Below the pieces are notes generated by a model. That model was not told where the DNA came from. It did no database searches and worked only from the letters and a program-made list of their open reading frames with translations. Below, in pieces: positions 42,234 through 55,300 of a stretch of DNA of 64,000 bases (its first letter is position 1; each line of letters starts with the position of its first letter). The stretch lies in assembly GCA_037693485.1 (NCBI GenBank), contig CM075348.1, positions 5,704,001-5,768,000 on the forward strand, given 5' to 3'. This DNA is from Kitagawia praeruptora (Eukaryota > Streptophyta > Magnoliopsida > Apiales > Apiaceae). The position numbers and the translations under genes are program-made.

Positions 42234-43555
42234 TGATAGAGTGTATATTTATATATATTTTATATGATTATATTCCTCATATTTATTATATTTTGCATTT
42301 AATTGGATTTTTATTTAATAGATTTTAATGTTTTATTGTAGGAAGCAAGGAAATTCTAAACTTGGAAGGATTTGAGAATAAAGAGCTTAATTGGAGATTT
42401 ATTAGAAGGAAATTCGGATTTATCGGGCAACACGCGCGCAATTCACTATTTTGGCCATATCTCGAGTTCTACAAGTCAGAATTGGGTGATTCAACTGCCC
42501 ACGCGAAGATAATTAAATTTTCTATCATTCTAAGATGGTACAGATGTCATATTACAATTGGAGCGGCCCAGAACTACAGGAGAAAAGTCAACCACGAATT
42601 TTCCTTGAAAATCTATTCAGTTTAGGAAACGTACTTGTAATTTTCTCAAGGCATTAAAATACTTTTTTTTTATTAGAGACATATATAATATCAGATATTA
42701 TTATTATTAGGGAGATAGATAGTTACGGATAGATAGTTACATATACATACATAAGTACGTATAGACATATACAGAGAGAGATTGGAGATAGCTTTTCACT
42801 TTTCTTTGAAGATTGAAGGTTTTTCTCTATTCTTTATAATATTATGTGTTCATATTATATCTCTTGTTTTATTAGTTTAATTATGTATGAGTAGATAATT
42901 AATCTAGGGTTAAGTAGAACCTTAGTTATGATTGATGTGTGATTTTCCCAATTCCCCCAATTTGATTGTTTAATTGCTCTTGCTTATTGAGTTGTTTTAA
43001 TTAGCAATTACAAATCAGACGTGATTATGTTTATTGTTTGAACCATTGTCTATTTATCAACGAGAGTTGGATTTAGATGGTTGTGATTTATCCAATGAGG
43101 ACATGAACTTCTCCATGAGAATAGGTAGAACGGATTGTTAGGAAGTTAGGGTGCTGTGATTAATGTCTCTAAATTGCATGATACCATGAGAATAGGCTTG
43201 ATTGTATTTTAGAGAAGCCATTAATATTCGAGAGAGGTTATTGGTAATTTATAGGGCGCACCTTTCCTTTTGAGTATTATACGATTGATTGGGGAGGGAA
43301 TTCACGATTGCATTAGTTCATGCTAGTGGGGACACTTAATTCTGGATGTTTTAGTTAATTGATTAATTGCATTAGTATAAAATTAGTTTAATAATCTTTG
43401 ATATTTTATTGTGTTACTTACTTGGCTGAATTGAATCGAGAACAACTGGTGATTGACACGTTTGTCTCTGTGGGATCGACTCTGACTTACCCTGCTACAT
43501 AGTTAGAAGGATTTGTTAGATATTATTATTTGATAGGCACGCGACAGCCTTGTCA
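42234..43555 (+). repeat. 3' LTR of the non-autonomous element
   Basis: It is 1322 bp long, and by eye indistinguishable from the 5' LTR at an offset of 5379 bases, including the homopolymer at 42663. It is followed by the AATTT duplication and the 5' part of the PPR fragment. Confidence 0.93.
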
Positions 43556-43730
43556 AATTTCCCTCTCGACCATTCTGTCAAACACATAACGAGCATAAAC
43601 CACCCTCCCACATTTCCAATACATATCAAACACCCCATTACCAACCTCCAAGCCCAAATCCAAACCCATTTTACAAATCACACAATCCACTTTTCTACCC
43701 TTATTAAAATCCATCAACCCAGGGTTACGG
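43556..43730 (-). pseudogene. PPR gene fragment, 5' part
   Basis: The minus strand encodes GLMDFNKGRKVDCVICKMGL, then EVGNGVFDMYWKCGRVVYAR and YVFDRMVERE, the pattern of plant PPR (P-L-S type) repeats. Upstream (43730-43978) the frame stays open but is a Ser/Pro/Phe-rich, purine-strand-derived sequence unlike PPR. The retained fragment thus starts near 43730. It is interrupted at 43556 by the LTR element. Confidence 0.8.
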
Positions 43731-44313
43731 AAGAGAGAACAAGGGAAAGAAAAAGAGAGAGATTGAGGAGAGAGACTTACGGGAGGGTGAGGGAGAGAAA
43801 AAGGCCGTGGTTTACGGTGTAAGGCAGTGGTGATGAAGAGAAGAAAAGGGCGGTGGTGTATGCGTAAAGGAGAAGAAAAAGAAAAGAGAGAAAGAAAATA
43901 AGCGAGAGATGATAGGTAGCAGGGGTCAAAAATAGGGGGTGGGTGAGAAAGAAAAGGGCGTGGGGGTGGTGTTTTCATGTGGCGGTGGTGAAGGTAGAGG
44001 GAGAGAGATTGGGAGAGAAAAACGAGAGAAGAGATGAGGGGAAAGAAACTGGGAAACAGGGGTGGGTGGAATTATTAGGAGAGAAAAGATTTTTTTTTTG
44101 TTTGAAGATTTAATTTGTGGGATTATGAAATGTCTATTATACCCCCGCTATTCTATACCGTTATAAGCCGATACAGTGTCTGACGCGGTAAAGTGGCTGA
44201 GAGGTACATTTGTGAAGTTCGGGTGGCAAAAAGGAACGAGTTTAAACATTGGGAATTTATGGGTATAAGTGTGCAAACTTGAAGGGCCAAAAGGTCAATA
44301 ACCCTTAAGGTTT

Positions 44314-45457
44314 CTTGATAAGTTGATATGTTCATATTTATATTACGAACACATGTACTACATATCTTTAAATTAATTTAATCTTTACGTGTTTAATTAC
44401 GAGCACATGTTCTTACGTTACTAACAAAAGTAGGAAAGAAATTACAAAGTATCTACTCGACTGCCTCCGAATCAGCAAGTTGCAGTACTGATCAAGCGGG
44501 TACGTTTAATTTAAATTTTTCAATTTTCATTTTATCTGATTTATATAAGAGAAAAATGTTCCTATAGTTAACTATAGATAATTACCTAAAGTTATCTACA
44601 TTTTAAGTATAAAATGTGGATGATATTTTTGTAATAATGAAATTCATCCCATGCATTTACAAAAATAGCCTTCGAATTGTATTATAATATGTCTAAACTA
44701 TAGATAGTTATCTAGAAGATCATTAAGCCCTTTATATAATACGTTGACATTGATGCTAAAATTGTTCAAATCTTTTGATTGGTATAATTTTTTTTTTCTT
44801 ACTCTTTTTGGTTTACATTTAGAAATAAAATAGGTGTTCAAATTTGTATATTAGAATAGTTTGAATTTATAGGAAAAACATATAATTAAAATTCTGTCAA
44901 AATCTATCGCAAATTAAATAGATGTTCGAATTTATATAAGAAAGAGCAGTACCACGTATCCCGAAAAAGATGTCAAAAAAATTCCCAAATGCCACATGGC
45001 ATGGTCTTATTGGTGAGATTCATATTAACATTCAAGGGGCCCATCTTATTAATGAAAAGATAACCAATCAGAGGATGACAACTCAGCATCAGCGTTTGGG
45101 AACGATTTCGGGAACGCTTTCGAGAACTCTAGCATTTCTCTATTTAAAATCTATTTATACTGTTTTATAATAATTGAAATACCAAAAGTTTGGTTGGTCG
45201 CGAGATGTTAGGTAGCGCCTCTTAGATGTTCTCAATCTATTTTTCTAATCGTTTAGAATTTTATGATTTTAAACACTAATAAATATAAAAATATCTTTTA
45301 ACATATTAGAAGTAGAATATGTTTTCAAATTTATGGATGAGAAGAGTTCAAATTTATAAGGAAAACATATAATTAGAAGTTATGTTGGAAGTAGAATATG
45401 TATTTATAAGGTATATGCTTACAAGTTCTATTGGAAGTAGAATATGAGTTCGAATTT
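44314..45457. other. outer-layer insertion DNA between MULE and Copia
   Basis: There is no gene here. It is AT-rich, and includes paired words around CTATAGTTAACTATAGATAA and CTATAGATAGTTATCTAGA (44557-44720). It also includes a GC-richer patch at 44945-45140 of unknown origin. From 45240 the AGTAGAATA/AAACATATAATTA repeat family appears. Confidence 0.45.
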
Positions 45458-46747
45458 TGTTGAGTATTGAATACGGTAAAAGAATACAGAGGGGGGTGAA
45501 TGGATTCTTGAACTTTTCTTTGATTGAGTCTATGTAGCAGATAAGTGCCTATGTGTGTAGAAGTGAAGGTGCGGATAAAGAAACAACACAAGACACAATA
45601 TCACTTTAATCTAATGTATTATTAGATAAAGGTTGCTACAATCTGTGAATACAAATGGTAGTATTCTCAGCTTCGTTTTTCTCAGAGAGATATAGCTTAC
45701 AGTGTATGAAAAACTTGACTCCCAAAAGTTACTAAGTTATGAAGTGAGGCTGTGTCCTTATAGAACATGGATACAGCCTACTTACTGCAAATAAGGTAGC
45801 TAAACAAATTACTTTCTAGTCTGTCTATCCTTTTTTGAGTAAGTGTCCAAACGGTTACAGATTTGACTTTGCAAAGCCTGTTTAGATCCACTTCTTTAGC
45901 TCCTTGTCTCTTCTATATCTCTCCAAGCTTCCTTGTAGGCTTTCCAGAGCACGTTATAGATTGTGGTCCATAAAGTGCATTGGCTTGTTGCAGGTTTCTG
46001 ACTTGTACAATTTCTTCAGTATTTTGTCTCCAAGAATGTATTCGAGAAGTGACTAAGTAAGTGATTCGAGAACTAGAATTGACTTGATCGATAACTCTGA
46101 GTTCTCGAATACTGTTATATTGACATATCGAACCACTTCTCGAATAGCTCTTTTCCATCAGGATTCCTTGAGTTGTCGAATAGAACATTTGACTTATCGA
46201 ATCCTCGAGATATCGAATAGCTTTCTGAGTCCTTGAGATATCGAATAGAGCTTTGACTTGTTGACTCTTTGAGAACTCGAATACCATCTTGACTTGTTGA
46301 CTTCTTGAGTTCTCGAATAGAGTAGTAGACATATCGAATCCCTGAGATATCGAATGAGATATCGAACAGTGTATTCAGAGATATCGAATAGTGTCTTGAG
46401 ATATCGAATCTCTGACTTCTCGAATGCTGGACTTCTCGAATAGACAAATATACTTCTCGAATTGGTACTTAGGCAAATTCTTCATTTCTTCAAATCCCAA
46501 CTGTGATTATTTGACAGTCTTTAACTCCTTGCTTGAGGCATGAACCTTGGAACTTCTTTCAAGCATTATTCTAGACTCTATTTGTACAATTACACAACTA
46601 GGATTTAATGCCTACTACAAGTACAATACAAACAGAAACTCTACAACTAGAGGTTCCCTCAGTTAAGAGGTCATGTAAGTAATGCAAAGCATTACAAACA
46701 ATTAGGCTTGTTATTAGATGTGTACAGGCATGCCTCTGTAACTAACA
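45458..46747 (-). repeat. 3' LTR of the Copia element
   Basis: It runs from TGTTGAGTATTGAATACGG to CTCTGTAACTAACA. It contains eight exact TTCTCGAA/TTCGAGAA palindromes and about ten ATATCGAAT words between 46041 and 46461. Confidence 0.93.
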
Positions 46748-46762
46748 ATCTCCCCCAAATTG
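46748..46762 (-). other. polypurine tract of the Copia element
   Basis: The minus strand reads AATTTGGGGGAGAT directly before the 3' LTR. Confidence 0.8.
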
Positions 46763-46898
46763 TGAGTGAGACCCTTAGTCACAATTTCTTGTCTGATAAC
46801 AAGCCTATCATACATAAAGATAAAGCTTTTAAAAGTACAGGTATGAATTTGATTGAAGAAATTACATAGAAGTATTCTTACAAGTTATGAGGAACTAC

Positions 46899-49800
46899 TT
46901 AGCCATCTCCTTTTGGATTCATTTTTTGAGCTTTGGCTTGCAGATTCTCATTTTTCATCCTATCTTCAGCTTCTTTGGCTTTCTTCTTTGCAATTTCTTC
47001 CATGGCAAGAATGATATCTTCCATTGCAGTGAGTTCTTCGATTAGAGGAGAGCCTGATAAATCCTTGAGCACTTCATTTAGCTATTTCTTAGAGTAGGAA
47101 CTGATGTAGTCCATTCTAATCTTCACATTTCTACCATATTTCTTGTACTCATTGATGTAAGGATTAAACTTGACTCTGCACAGACCCATAGCTCTCAACT
47201 CATCAGCCTTAGCTTCCATTGCTGCAAACTCCTCCTCCCTTCTCTTTAGTAGCTTTTCACTGTTCTTTCTCATTTCTGCCTGGTGATCTCTTTTCATCTT
47301 GACAAAGTCAATTAACTCCAGCTTCCACACCCTTTCCACTCTGTCTTCAGAATCCAACATTGCAATTATCCTTTCTATGTCATACAGCCTGCCCCAGTGC
47401 TGGCATGTTCCTTGTCTGAATTTCTTCTGTCTTCCATCAGAATACTTAACTTCAAGAAAATCATCAACAATGGCAACATGATAGATTCTTTGAGCCCATA
47501 GAAACTGCAATTGGTCTTCATCATAGCTTTCATCCAGAGGTGGTAGGTTTAATCCTGGGATAATTGTCAGTGCCTTAGATTTGGATAGCTTCACCTTTCT
47601 TGCAACATGTTTAAATTTCATCCTTTTGACATGATTGCTTGGCAAAAATCTTTGACCTTTGTTGGTAGACCATAGTAGTATTCCATTAGCAGTTTTCTTT
47701 ATGAAACATACACATGGTTTCTTGACTTGAATCTTCTTCTCTTCTTGAGGTGGCAAAACAGTTGCAGAAGCCATATATGTAGATTTTGCTAGGTCACCAC
47801 TAACAGTATTCACCCTAGACTTAGAGTCTTGTGTTGTGGTGAGGTTACTGCTAGCAATGCCTAAGGCTTGCTATTTTCCAATCTTCCTCTCATAGACTCT
47901 TCCTTGGTCATCATCATTCTTCTTATCTTTGTCCCCCTTCTTCTTCTTGTCTTCATCACCCTTATCTCTCCTGTGATGTCTTCTCCTCCCATCACTTTTA
48001 TCTTCAGAATCATCATCCTTATTTCTCCTAGGTTGAGCCATCTCTGGGATTTCACCAGTTGCAATATAGGTTCTGAGGATGTGCGGTGCCTCAGTTTCTT
48101 CAGCATTTCTGGCTCCAACCTTCTTCTGTAATTGATCAATGATAGCAATGATCAGTCTGTGATTTCTAGTGGTGAGATCATGGGGAATGACCAATTGCTT
48201 GATATCTTCAATTCTGGTACCAGACTGATAAATGATTGTCCATGGCTTCTTGATCACTTCTGGTAGCCTTGAAGGTTGGTCATTCCTCAAGTCATCAAAC
48301 AGACTCTTATTGTTCTCATTCTTCTTCTCAATAAGCTCAAGTATGGCATCTATCTCTGAGTGTTTCAGTTCTTGTAGAGTCTTGTATGTTAGATGTCATA
48401 TCTTCAATTTGGATATCATAACTATCTCCTGAGTTAGCAACTTCTTGTAGCTTGGCCTCAGTAACAACTTTAACTTCTACAGGCTTGGCACTCTCAGGTA
48501 AGGAGGTTGGAGATTTGTCAGATGGCATACTCCCTGCAACCACTGTAGTAGTTATGGATTGCTTTTGTCCTCCAGGAGTAGTGATGTGCACAGTTGGTAG
48601 AGTGACAACTGGCAAGGTAGATGGAGGCTCATCCACTTTGGATTTTCCTTTGCCAGGCACATTTGGTAGAGATTTTGAAGAAGCTCTTTGTTGACCACCC
48701 TCTTTTATTATTATGCCTTTCTCTCCCTTTGTATTTGAGTTCCCTTTCTCCCCCTTTGGATTTGAGTTCCTTGTCTTCTTCTCCCCCTTAGGCTTGTTGT
48801 CAGGCACTGAGGCTGTAGAAATGTCCTTTGGGATTGAAGATTCATCAGGGAGAGGGAGACCCATATGCTTCATCATAGCAGCTAACATGGATTGTTGATG
48901 CAGAAGGACATCAGCTGTGGTGGATGCTTGAGTGTCCAACTGGTCATTTAGCAGTGCAACCTTGTCTGTAAGATGAGCATTGGACTTGGTGAGAGTAGCC
49001 ACCTCCTTCTCAAGTGCATCCACTTTGTTGAATAACTCAGTAGACTTGAAGCTAGACAGGGATTATTCTTTGAGTCTCTGTACTTCAAATCTAGTCATGT
49101 CATGTACTGGGACCTCAGTGAGCAGTCTGTCTCCATATAAATTTTTGAACATGGTCCTCAGCATGGCATTAGCATCTGTGGTCTGATCAGATAGAATTTG
49201 AAATTGATGCCCCAGACCTGTGACAGTATCCTTTAGCAGAGCTAGCCCATTATCCATTTTGGTGCAGGTAGTGTTGCAGTGTTTGATGTCCTTGAACACA
49301 CTGTCTAGCTGAGGGAATTTAGCATCAAAGGTCCTCTTGATTGCTTCTACTGTGGTGGTGGTCTTATCACACACTCTATTGACCTCAGTCTTAACACCTT
49401 TTCCAAGATAGTGAGCAGCCTTGAGGAATCCCTTGTGTGTATCATTCATAGCCTCATACACTTCACCAGGGGTCAGAGATTTGGCATTGGAACCCAGTGA
49501 AGTGAGGTATTCCTCCCTGAGATACTGAAGTGCTTCATCGAGAGTAATATCATATTTTCCTTGCAACCAGGCATCTATGTTGCCATCTCTCTCAGCATCA
49601 TCAATGATCTTTGTCTTCTGCACCTCCACATCATCCCTATGGCATAACAGAATAGCCTCATAGTCTGGATTAGGCATGTTTGCAGTGAGAAGGTTCTGAG
49701 CAATCTTTGTGAACTCAGGAATCTGATCCACAATTAAGCTTTGAAGTGCTTCAACCGTCAATTGTTGTGGAGCAGACCCTGATCCTGAAGCACTGTCATG

Positions 49801-51528
49801 TTGCACAGGCTTCAGCCATTGTGACATAAAGTCAGAGCTAGAGCTAGGCAAGCTAGACTCCTTAGTTACAGATGCAACTTCTGTAACCGGATGGATTGAC
49901 TCTACTACTGGTGTCACCACAGAAGTGAGATGAATTACACCAGCAGTTGACACAGGCACAGAGTCTCTAGTAAAAACTAGTGGAACCTCTGTGTTTGTGA
50001 TGGTGTCATCAGGAGATGCCTCAGCAAGCATTCCCTCACCATCTAAATGTGGGTTCTGAGTGGTGAACAAAGTGTCATGCACTAAGTCACTTGAAATTAT
50101 TGGCTCATCAAGAGAAAAGAATTCTTGATGATCAATACCTTGCATCTCAGTTGCCTGAGTTGTAGGTTCCAAAGAAATTTCAGAGTTAGATTCTGGAAGA
50201 GAAGTGTGTTTAAGAGTAGATTTTGGCAACTCCCCCTGAGAGATAAAGGGAGTTTCAAATGTGATGTGCTCTCCACTCAGTGATGTGCCAGCCTTATCAC
50301 TCCCATGTGCTGACTCTATACAAGAAGGTGCATTGGGGAGGATGCTTGATTCTATAGGTGCACCCTGTTGAGAGGATACACCTAGTGAGCTGTGTGCCCC
50401 TGATTTTACAACTTCAGTCATTTGTGTGACTGAAGAGGTGGTCTTAGTTTTCTTCTTCTTTGTCCTGTGTAAGGGTGACTCAGGTTCCTCACTTCCTAGA
50501 CCTAATTCAACAGCTAATGCTGCTTCAGATAAGATATTTAATGGTGCAGACATTACTTCCTTTCTCTTCTTTTTACTAACATCACCCTTTTGAGAGGATG
50601 ATGCAGTTGGCTCAGTATGTGGTAGAGTGTTTGGTTGAGAGGGTTGGTTAGCAGGCCCTGGGTTAGCATTTTGTTCTACTTGCTTGGGCTGTGCTAACTT
50701 AGATTTTGCATCAAATGTTGGCATGTTGTGGGGATAAGTCCTAAACAAACTCTCCATATGGGGAGTTATGTTCAGTCTTACATCCACATCATTCCTAGTC
50801 TCCAAATTACCAAAAATGAGTTTGGTCATGGACTTAGGATAGCCTATTTTATTTTTATCAATCCTAGGCAATTCAATCAATGAAGCATTTTTATAATTAA
50901 GTACAGATTGAATAAAGCGAGGGAAGAAAATATCAGTACCTCTCTTGGTTGTGTTCTTACCAAGTCTCCCATATAATTCTTGGAGGATGATTTGGCCAAC
51001 ATCAATCTTCTTTCCATAGGCCAAAGCATATCCAATTTGCTGCACAGGTGCACTGATTTGATCAAAGCTTGATTTCCTGGCAGTGAAGACTTGGAGAAGA
51101 GTTGCAAACACATAGCTCCACTCCTTTCTCAGATTCTTCCTGTTTAGCTTTCCAAGATTGATCCCATCTGAGTAGTTGATGAACTCAAAGAATTCCTCTA
51201 ACTCTGCATTAGTGGCCATTCTGTCAAATGACTCTTGTTGTAGGCCCAGTGCTTGGTTCATGTCTGCAGTAGTGATAGTGATTTCCTTGTCTTGAATCTT
51301 GCAGTAGATGATATATGAAGTGATTGCATTTTCCAGGGCTACAACCTCCACAATAGCAGTGCCCCAAAACTGTTCCAGAATATCTAGATACAGAGTTGGG
51401 TTGGCAGAGAGTGCATCCTTGATATATGACTCAGCCATCCATTTCACAAAGCACTTGAAATTGGCATTGGGTGCTTCAACATCACTAGTGAGAGCGATGA
51501 AGTTGGTGTTGAACTTTACTGTTGCCAT
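46899..51528 (-). pseudogene. extra sense ORF of the Copia element (ORF2), disrupted
   Basis: It starts MATVKFNTNFIALTSDVEAP at 51528 and is open for 821 codons. The N-terminal 270 residues look globular (YLDILEQFWGTAIVEVVAL, LGKLNRKNLRKEWSYVFATL), followed by a low-complexity Ser/Thr/Pro region and helical C-terminal parts. A TAA at 49063-49065, a frameshift near 48375, a TAG at 47871-47873 and a TAG at 47082-47084 break it. The same frame continues after three of these to 46899. Intact, it would be about 1500 residues. Related proteins sit downstream of pol in other plant SIRE-type elements; I know of no demonstrated function and see no clear signal peptide or transmembrane anchor that would make it env-like. 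Confidence 0.75.
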
Positions 51529-52372
51529 TTGTGTAGAAGAGAGGAGAGAAATTGAAGGTTGAAGAAGAAATTTGGCTTTTCGTAGCTAGGGTTTCAGGGG
51601 TTTAGAGAGTGTAGATGCTTGAGAAATCGAATGAAATGAATCGAATAGATGTGAAATTGTATAAGTATGAAGTACTTGAATTGTCGATTAGCAGAAAGTT
51701 TTGTATCGACAAGTCAGGCATTCGAGAAGTAGAAAACAACTATTCGAGAAGTCAAGAATGGCTTAATAGATAACTCAAGCAGATAGAAACTCACAGCTGG
51801 CAGTTATCTAACTTAGAAATAATTCTAAATTAAATAAAATATGTTTTTATGAGTGAATTAAACTTTTAGACAAAAGTCCAAAATCGGTTAAAATTCAGCG
51901 AGAATTCAGCCTTTTCAAATGATTCGAGAACTCAAATATAGTGTTCGAGAACTCAATCATTCGAGAACTCAGTTACTATATTCGAGAAGTCAAGAATACC
52001 TCTATTCGATATCTCAGAAAGACTCTATTCGAGAACTCAAGAGTACTCTAATGAGACTTATTAGAGATGTCGAATAGTGAATCATTCGAGAAGTCTGACT
52101 TATGGAGCTATACTCATCACTGATAAAAATTTGATTTTCACTATCTTTTAAAATTTACCAGACATATTCATTGAAAAATATCCTAGCAAATTAAATAGTG
52201 ATTTTCTCAAAATTTCATGGAAATTTTAAGTTAATAGAAATATGATTTTCAACATGTGCAACAGATTTGAAATATATATAAATCATATTTCAGCCAACAC
52301 TTACTCCAAAAATATTGAGAATTTAGATAAAGTAAGGGTTTACTGCTGCAACAATCTAGATGGTGTATTCAC
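51529..52372. promoter_or_regulatory. spacer between Copia pol and ORF2 with TTCGAGAA array
   Basis: This non-coding stretch carries eight exact TTCGAGAA palindromes, at 51721, 51743, 51923, 51944, 51960, 51981, 52028 and 52085, plus TTCGATATC variants. The motif is the same as in both LTRs. It lies immediately upstream (element sense) of ORF2, where a promoter or processing signal for a subgenomic RNA would be expected. Confidence 0.6.
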
Positions 52373-55300
52373 TTAGCCAGAATCTGAAGAATTCAGCATT
52401 CCAATCTCACTTACCAACCTTGTGAAGGTGGCTTCATCTAATGGCTTAGTGAATATATCAGCTAGTTGTTTATCTGTAGAGACATAATGTAACTCAATGG
52501 TTCCATTAGTTGCATGTTCTCTTATGAAATGATATCTGATGTCAATGTGCTTTGTTCTAGAATGATTGACAGGATTGGCAACTATAGAGATTGCACTTGT
52601 GTTGTCACACATGATTGGAATTCTTTCCAACACAAGTCCATAATCTCTAAGTTGATTTCTAATCCAAAGCACTTGAGCACAGCAACTTCCAGCAGCTATG
52701 TATTCAGCCTCAGCTGTAGAAGTTGACACAGATTGTTGCTTCTTGCTATACCAAGAAACTAACCTTTGTCCAAGAAACTGGCAGCTTCCTGAGGTGCTTT
52801 TCCTATCCACTCTGCATCCAGCATAATCAGCATCAGAATAACCAACCAGATTGAACCCTGTGTCCTTAGGATACCATAATCCCAAGTTTGGAGTGCCCTT
52901 CAGATATCTAAAGATCCTTTTTATTGCAATCAAATGTGATTCCTTTGGATTTGATTGAAACCTTGCACACAAGCATGTAGCAAACATGATGTCTGGCCTA
53001 CTTGCAGTGAGGTAGAGTAGAGAACCAACCATGCCTCTGTAGACTGAGATATCTACTCTCTTGCCTTTAGCATCTTCATCCAGTTTAGTGGCAGTGGCCA
53101 TGGGTGTCTTGGCAGGTGAACAATCTTCCAAGTCAAACTTCTTCAATAAATCCTTGATGTACTTGGTTTGACTGATAAAGATACCATCCTTCCTTTGACT
53201 GACTTGCAACCCTAGAAAGAATGTCAACTCTCCCATCATACTCATCTCATATCTGCTCTGCATGAGTTTAGAGAATTTCTCACACAGTTTCTCATTTGTA
53301 GAACCAAAAATGATATCATCCACATAGATTTGAACTAGGATAATATCATCACCATGCTTCTTGTAAAACAGTGTCTTGTCCAATGTGCCTCTAGTGAATT
53401 GATTCTCAAGAAGAAATTGTGATAAAGTATCATACCATGCTCTTGGAGCTTGCTTAAGTCCATACAGTGCCTTAAGCAATCTGTAGACAAATTCTGGGAA
53501 ATGTGGATCCTCAAAGCCAGGTGGTTGTTGCACATAAACCTCTTCTTCCAACTCTCCATTTAGAAATGCACTCTTGACATCCATTTGATAAACTTTAAAG
53601 TTTGAATGAGCAGCAAATGCCAAGAATATTCTAATGGCTTCCAATCTAGCAACAGGGGCAAATGTCTCATCATAATCAATGCCTTCCTGTTGAGAGTATC
53701 CTTTTGCAACCAGCCTTGCTTTGTTTCTTATTATTACACCATCTTCATCCATTTTATTCTTCAGGACCCATTTTGTTCCAAAAATGGTTCTATTCTTTGG
53801 TGCAGGCACAAGTTCCCATACTTTGTTCCTTTCAAATTGATTCAGCTCCTCTTGCATGGCAATAATCCAATCTGGATCCAACAGTGCATCATCAAGTTTC
53901 TTAGGCTCAACTTGCGATAGAAAACATCCATAGAGGCACTCATTTTGAGTTGCTCTCCTAGTCCTTACTCCTGCATTAGGATCTCCAATGATTTGCTCTG
54001 CAGTGTGTGATCTATCCCATTTCCTCGAGTGTTCAGCCTGACTTCTCAACCTTGATGTTGCTTCATCATCCATATCATAGTCATCCTCATTTCCTCCCCC
54101 TGTGAAGTTGCCATTACTCACAGGTGTGTCTTGGATGCTTGTTTCTCCACTATCGATTGGCACAAATTCTTCTCTTGTATCATCAATCACTTGAGTTTGT
54201 TGAACTTGAGTTTCAACTCCAGTTTCAATCTCTTCATCAGAATCATCTAGATTATCAAACTTCAATGGATCTTTGTCTTCATCATTGGCTTCTTCTAGTC
54301 CAGGTAGTTTGCTGTCATCAAATGTTACATCTGTGCTTTCCATAACATTCTTTTGACTGATGACATAAACCTTGTATGCAATTCTTTCCATAGAATAGCC
54401 AAGAAAAATTCCTTCAAATGCTTTTGCATCAAACTTTCCAACATATTCAGAATTATCCTTTAGTACAAAGCATTTGCTTCCAAAAGTATGAACATACTTT
54501 AGAGTAGGCTTCTTTCCAGTCATCAAGTTGTAAGGTGTCTTTCCAGTGTTTTTGTTGATGAGGGTCCTATTCTGAATATCGCATGCAGTGCTCACAGCCT
54601 CAGCCCAAAAACATGTAGGCATTTTTGCATCAAGTAACATTGTTCTAGCAGCCTCAATTAGAGTTCTATTCTTTCTCTCAACAACTCCATTTTGTTGTGG
54701 AGTCCTTGGAGCTGAGAATTGCTGAGAAATGCCATTCTCTTTGCAGAATGCTTCAAGTGTGGCATTTCTGAACTCTGTTCCATTATCACTCCTCAGTGCA
54801 ATCACACTTGCATCGTTTGCCTTTGCTTCCTTGTCAACTTTCTTTATATGCTCAATAATTACTTGTGGAGCCTCATCTTTTGATGCTAGAAATTCCACCC
54901 ATGTATACCTTGAAAAATCATCAACCATTACCAGGGCATACTTCTTTCTTCCAAGTGACATTATGTTGACAGGCCCAAACAAATCCATATGGATGAGTTG
55001 TAATGGCTTGGTTACTGATGTCACTGTCTTTGACTTGTGGCTTGATCTTTTCATTTTTCCTTTTTGACAAGCCTCACACACTCCTTCTTGGCAGAATTCA
55101 AGTGTGGGCATGCCTCTCACTAACTCTCTTTTGACTAGAGAATTAATGGCCTTGAAGTTCAGGTGTGATAGTTTCTTGTGCCACAGCCAACAATCTTCAT
55201 TTGATGCTTTTGAGTAAAAGCAACAAATTTTGTCCTTGTTTGCAGAGTCCATATTGGCTACAAACAGGCTTCCCTTCCTTACTCCAGATAGAGCAAAATC

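Larger units (their letters stand above)
36855..43555 (+). mobile_element. young non-autonomous LTR retrotransposon, Athila-related
   Basis: It has two 1322 bp LTRs (36855-38176, 42234-43555), TG...CA ends and a perfect 5 bp duplication AATTT (36850-36854, 43556-43560). It uses the same tRNA-Asp type primer site as the Athila element and shares its pre-LTR 3' region (CGAGACAAAACTCGTCCTAC at about 42073). The internal 4.1 kb encodes only one gag-like protein with a zinc knuckle. There is no protease, RT or integrase. I saw no difference between the LTRs and they have equal lengths, which suggests a very recent insertion mobilised in trans. Confidence 0.93.
33516..44304. mobile_element. Pack-MULE (Mutator-like) carrying a PPR gene fragment, with two nested insertions
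   Basis: The long TIRs, about 190 bp, start GGGTTATTGACCTTTTGGCC at 33516 and end in the inverse at 44304. They are flanked by a perfect 9 bp duplication, TTAAGGTTT (33507-33515, 44305-44313). Long TIRs and a 9 bp target duplication define Mutator-like elements. Removing the inner MULE and the LTR element leaves about 1.5 kb. This contains a PPR fragment on the minus strand and unrelated host-like DNA (36403-36735), but no transposase. It is therefore a Pack-MULE type gene-capture element. Confidence 0.92.

Noticed and set aside
43553..43978. Complete 141-residue PPR protein
   Set aside because: Only the last 58 or so residues are PPR-like; the rest is Ser/Pro-rich translation of a purine-rich strand and the frame ends at the LTR insertion.
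45913..46447. Ser/Gln/Arg-rich frames of 139 and 110 codons in the Copia LTRs
   Set aside because: They are produced by the TTCTCGAAT/ATATCGAAT array in element sense and lie across the LTR; no protein support.
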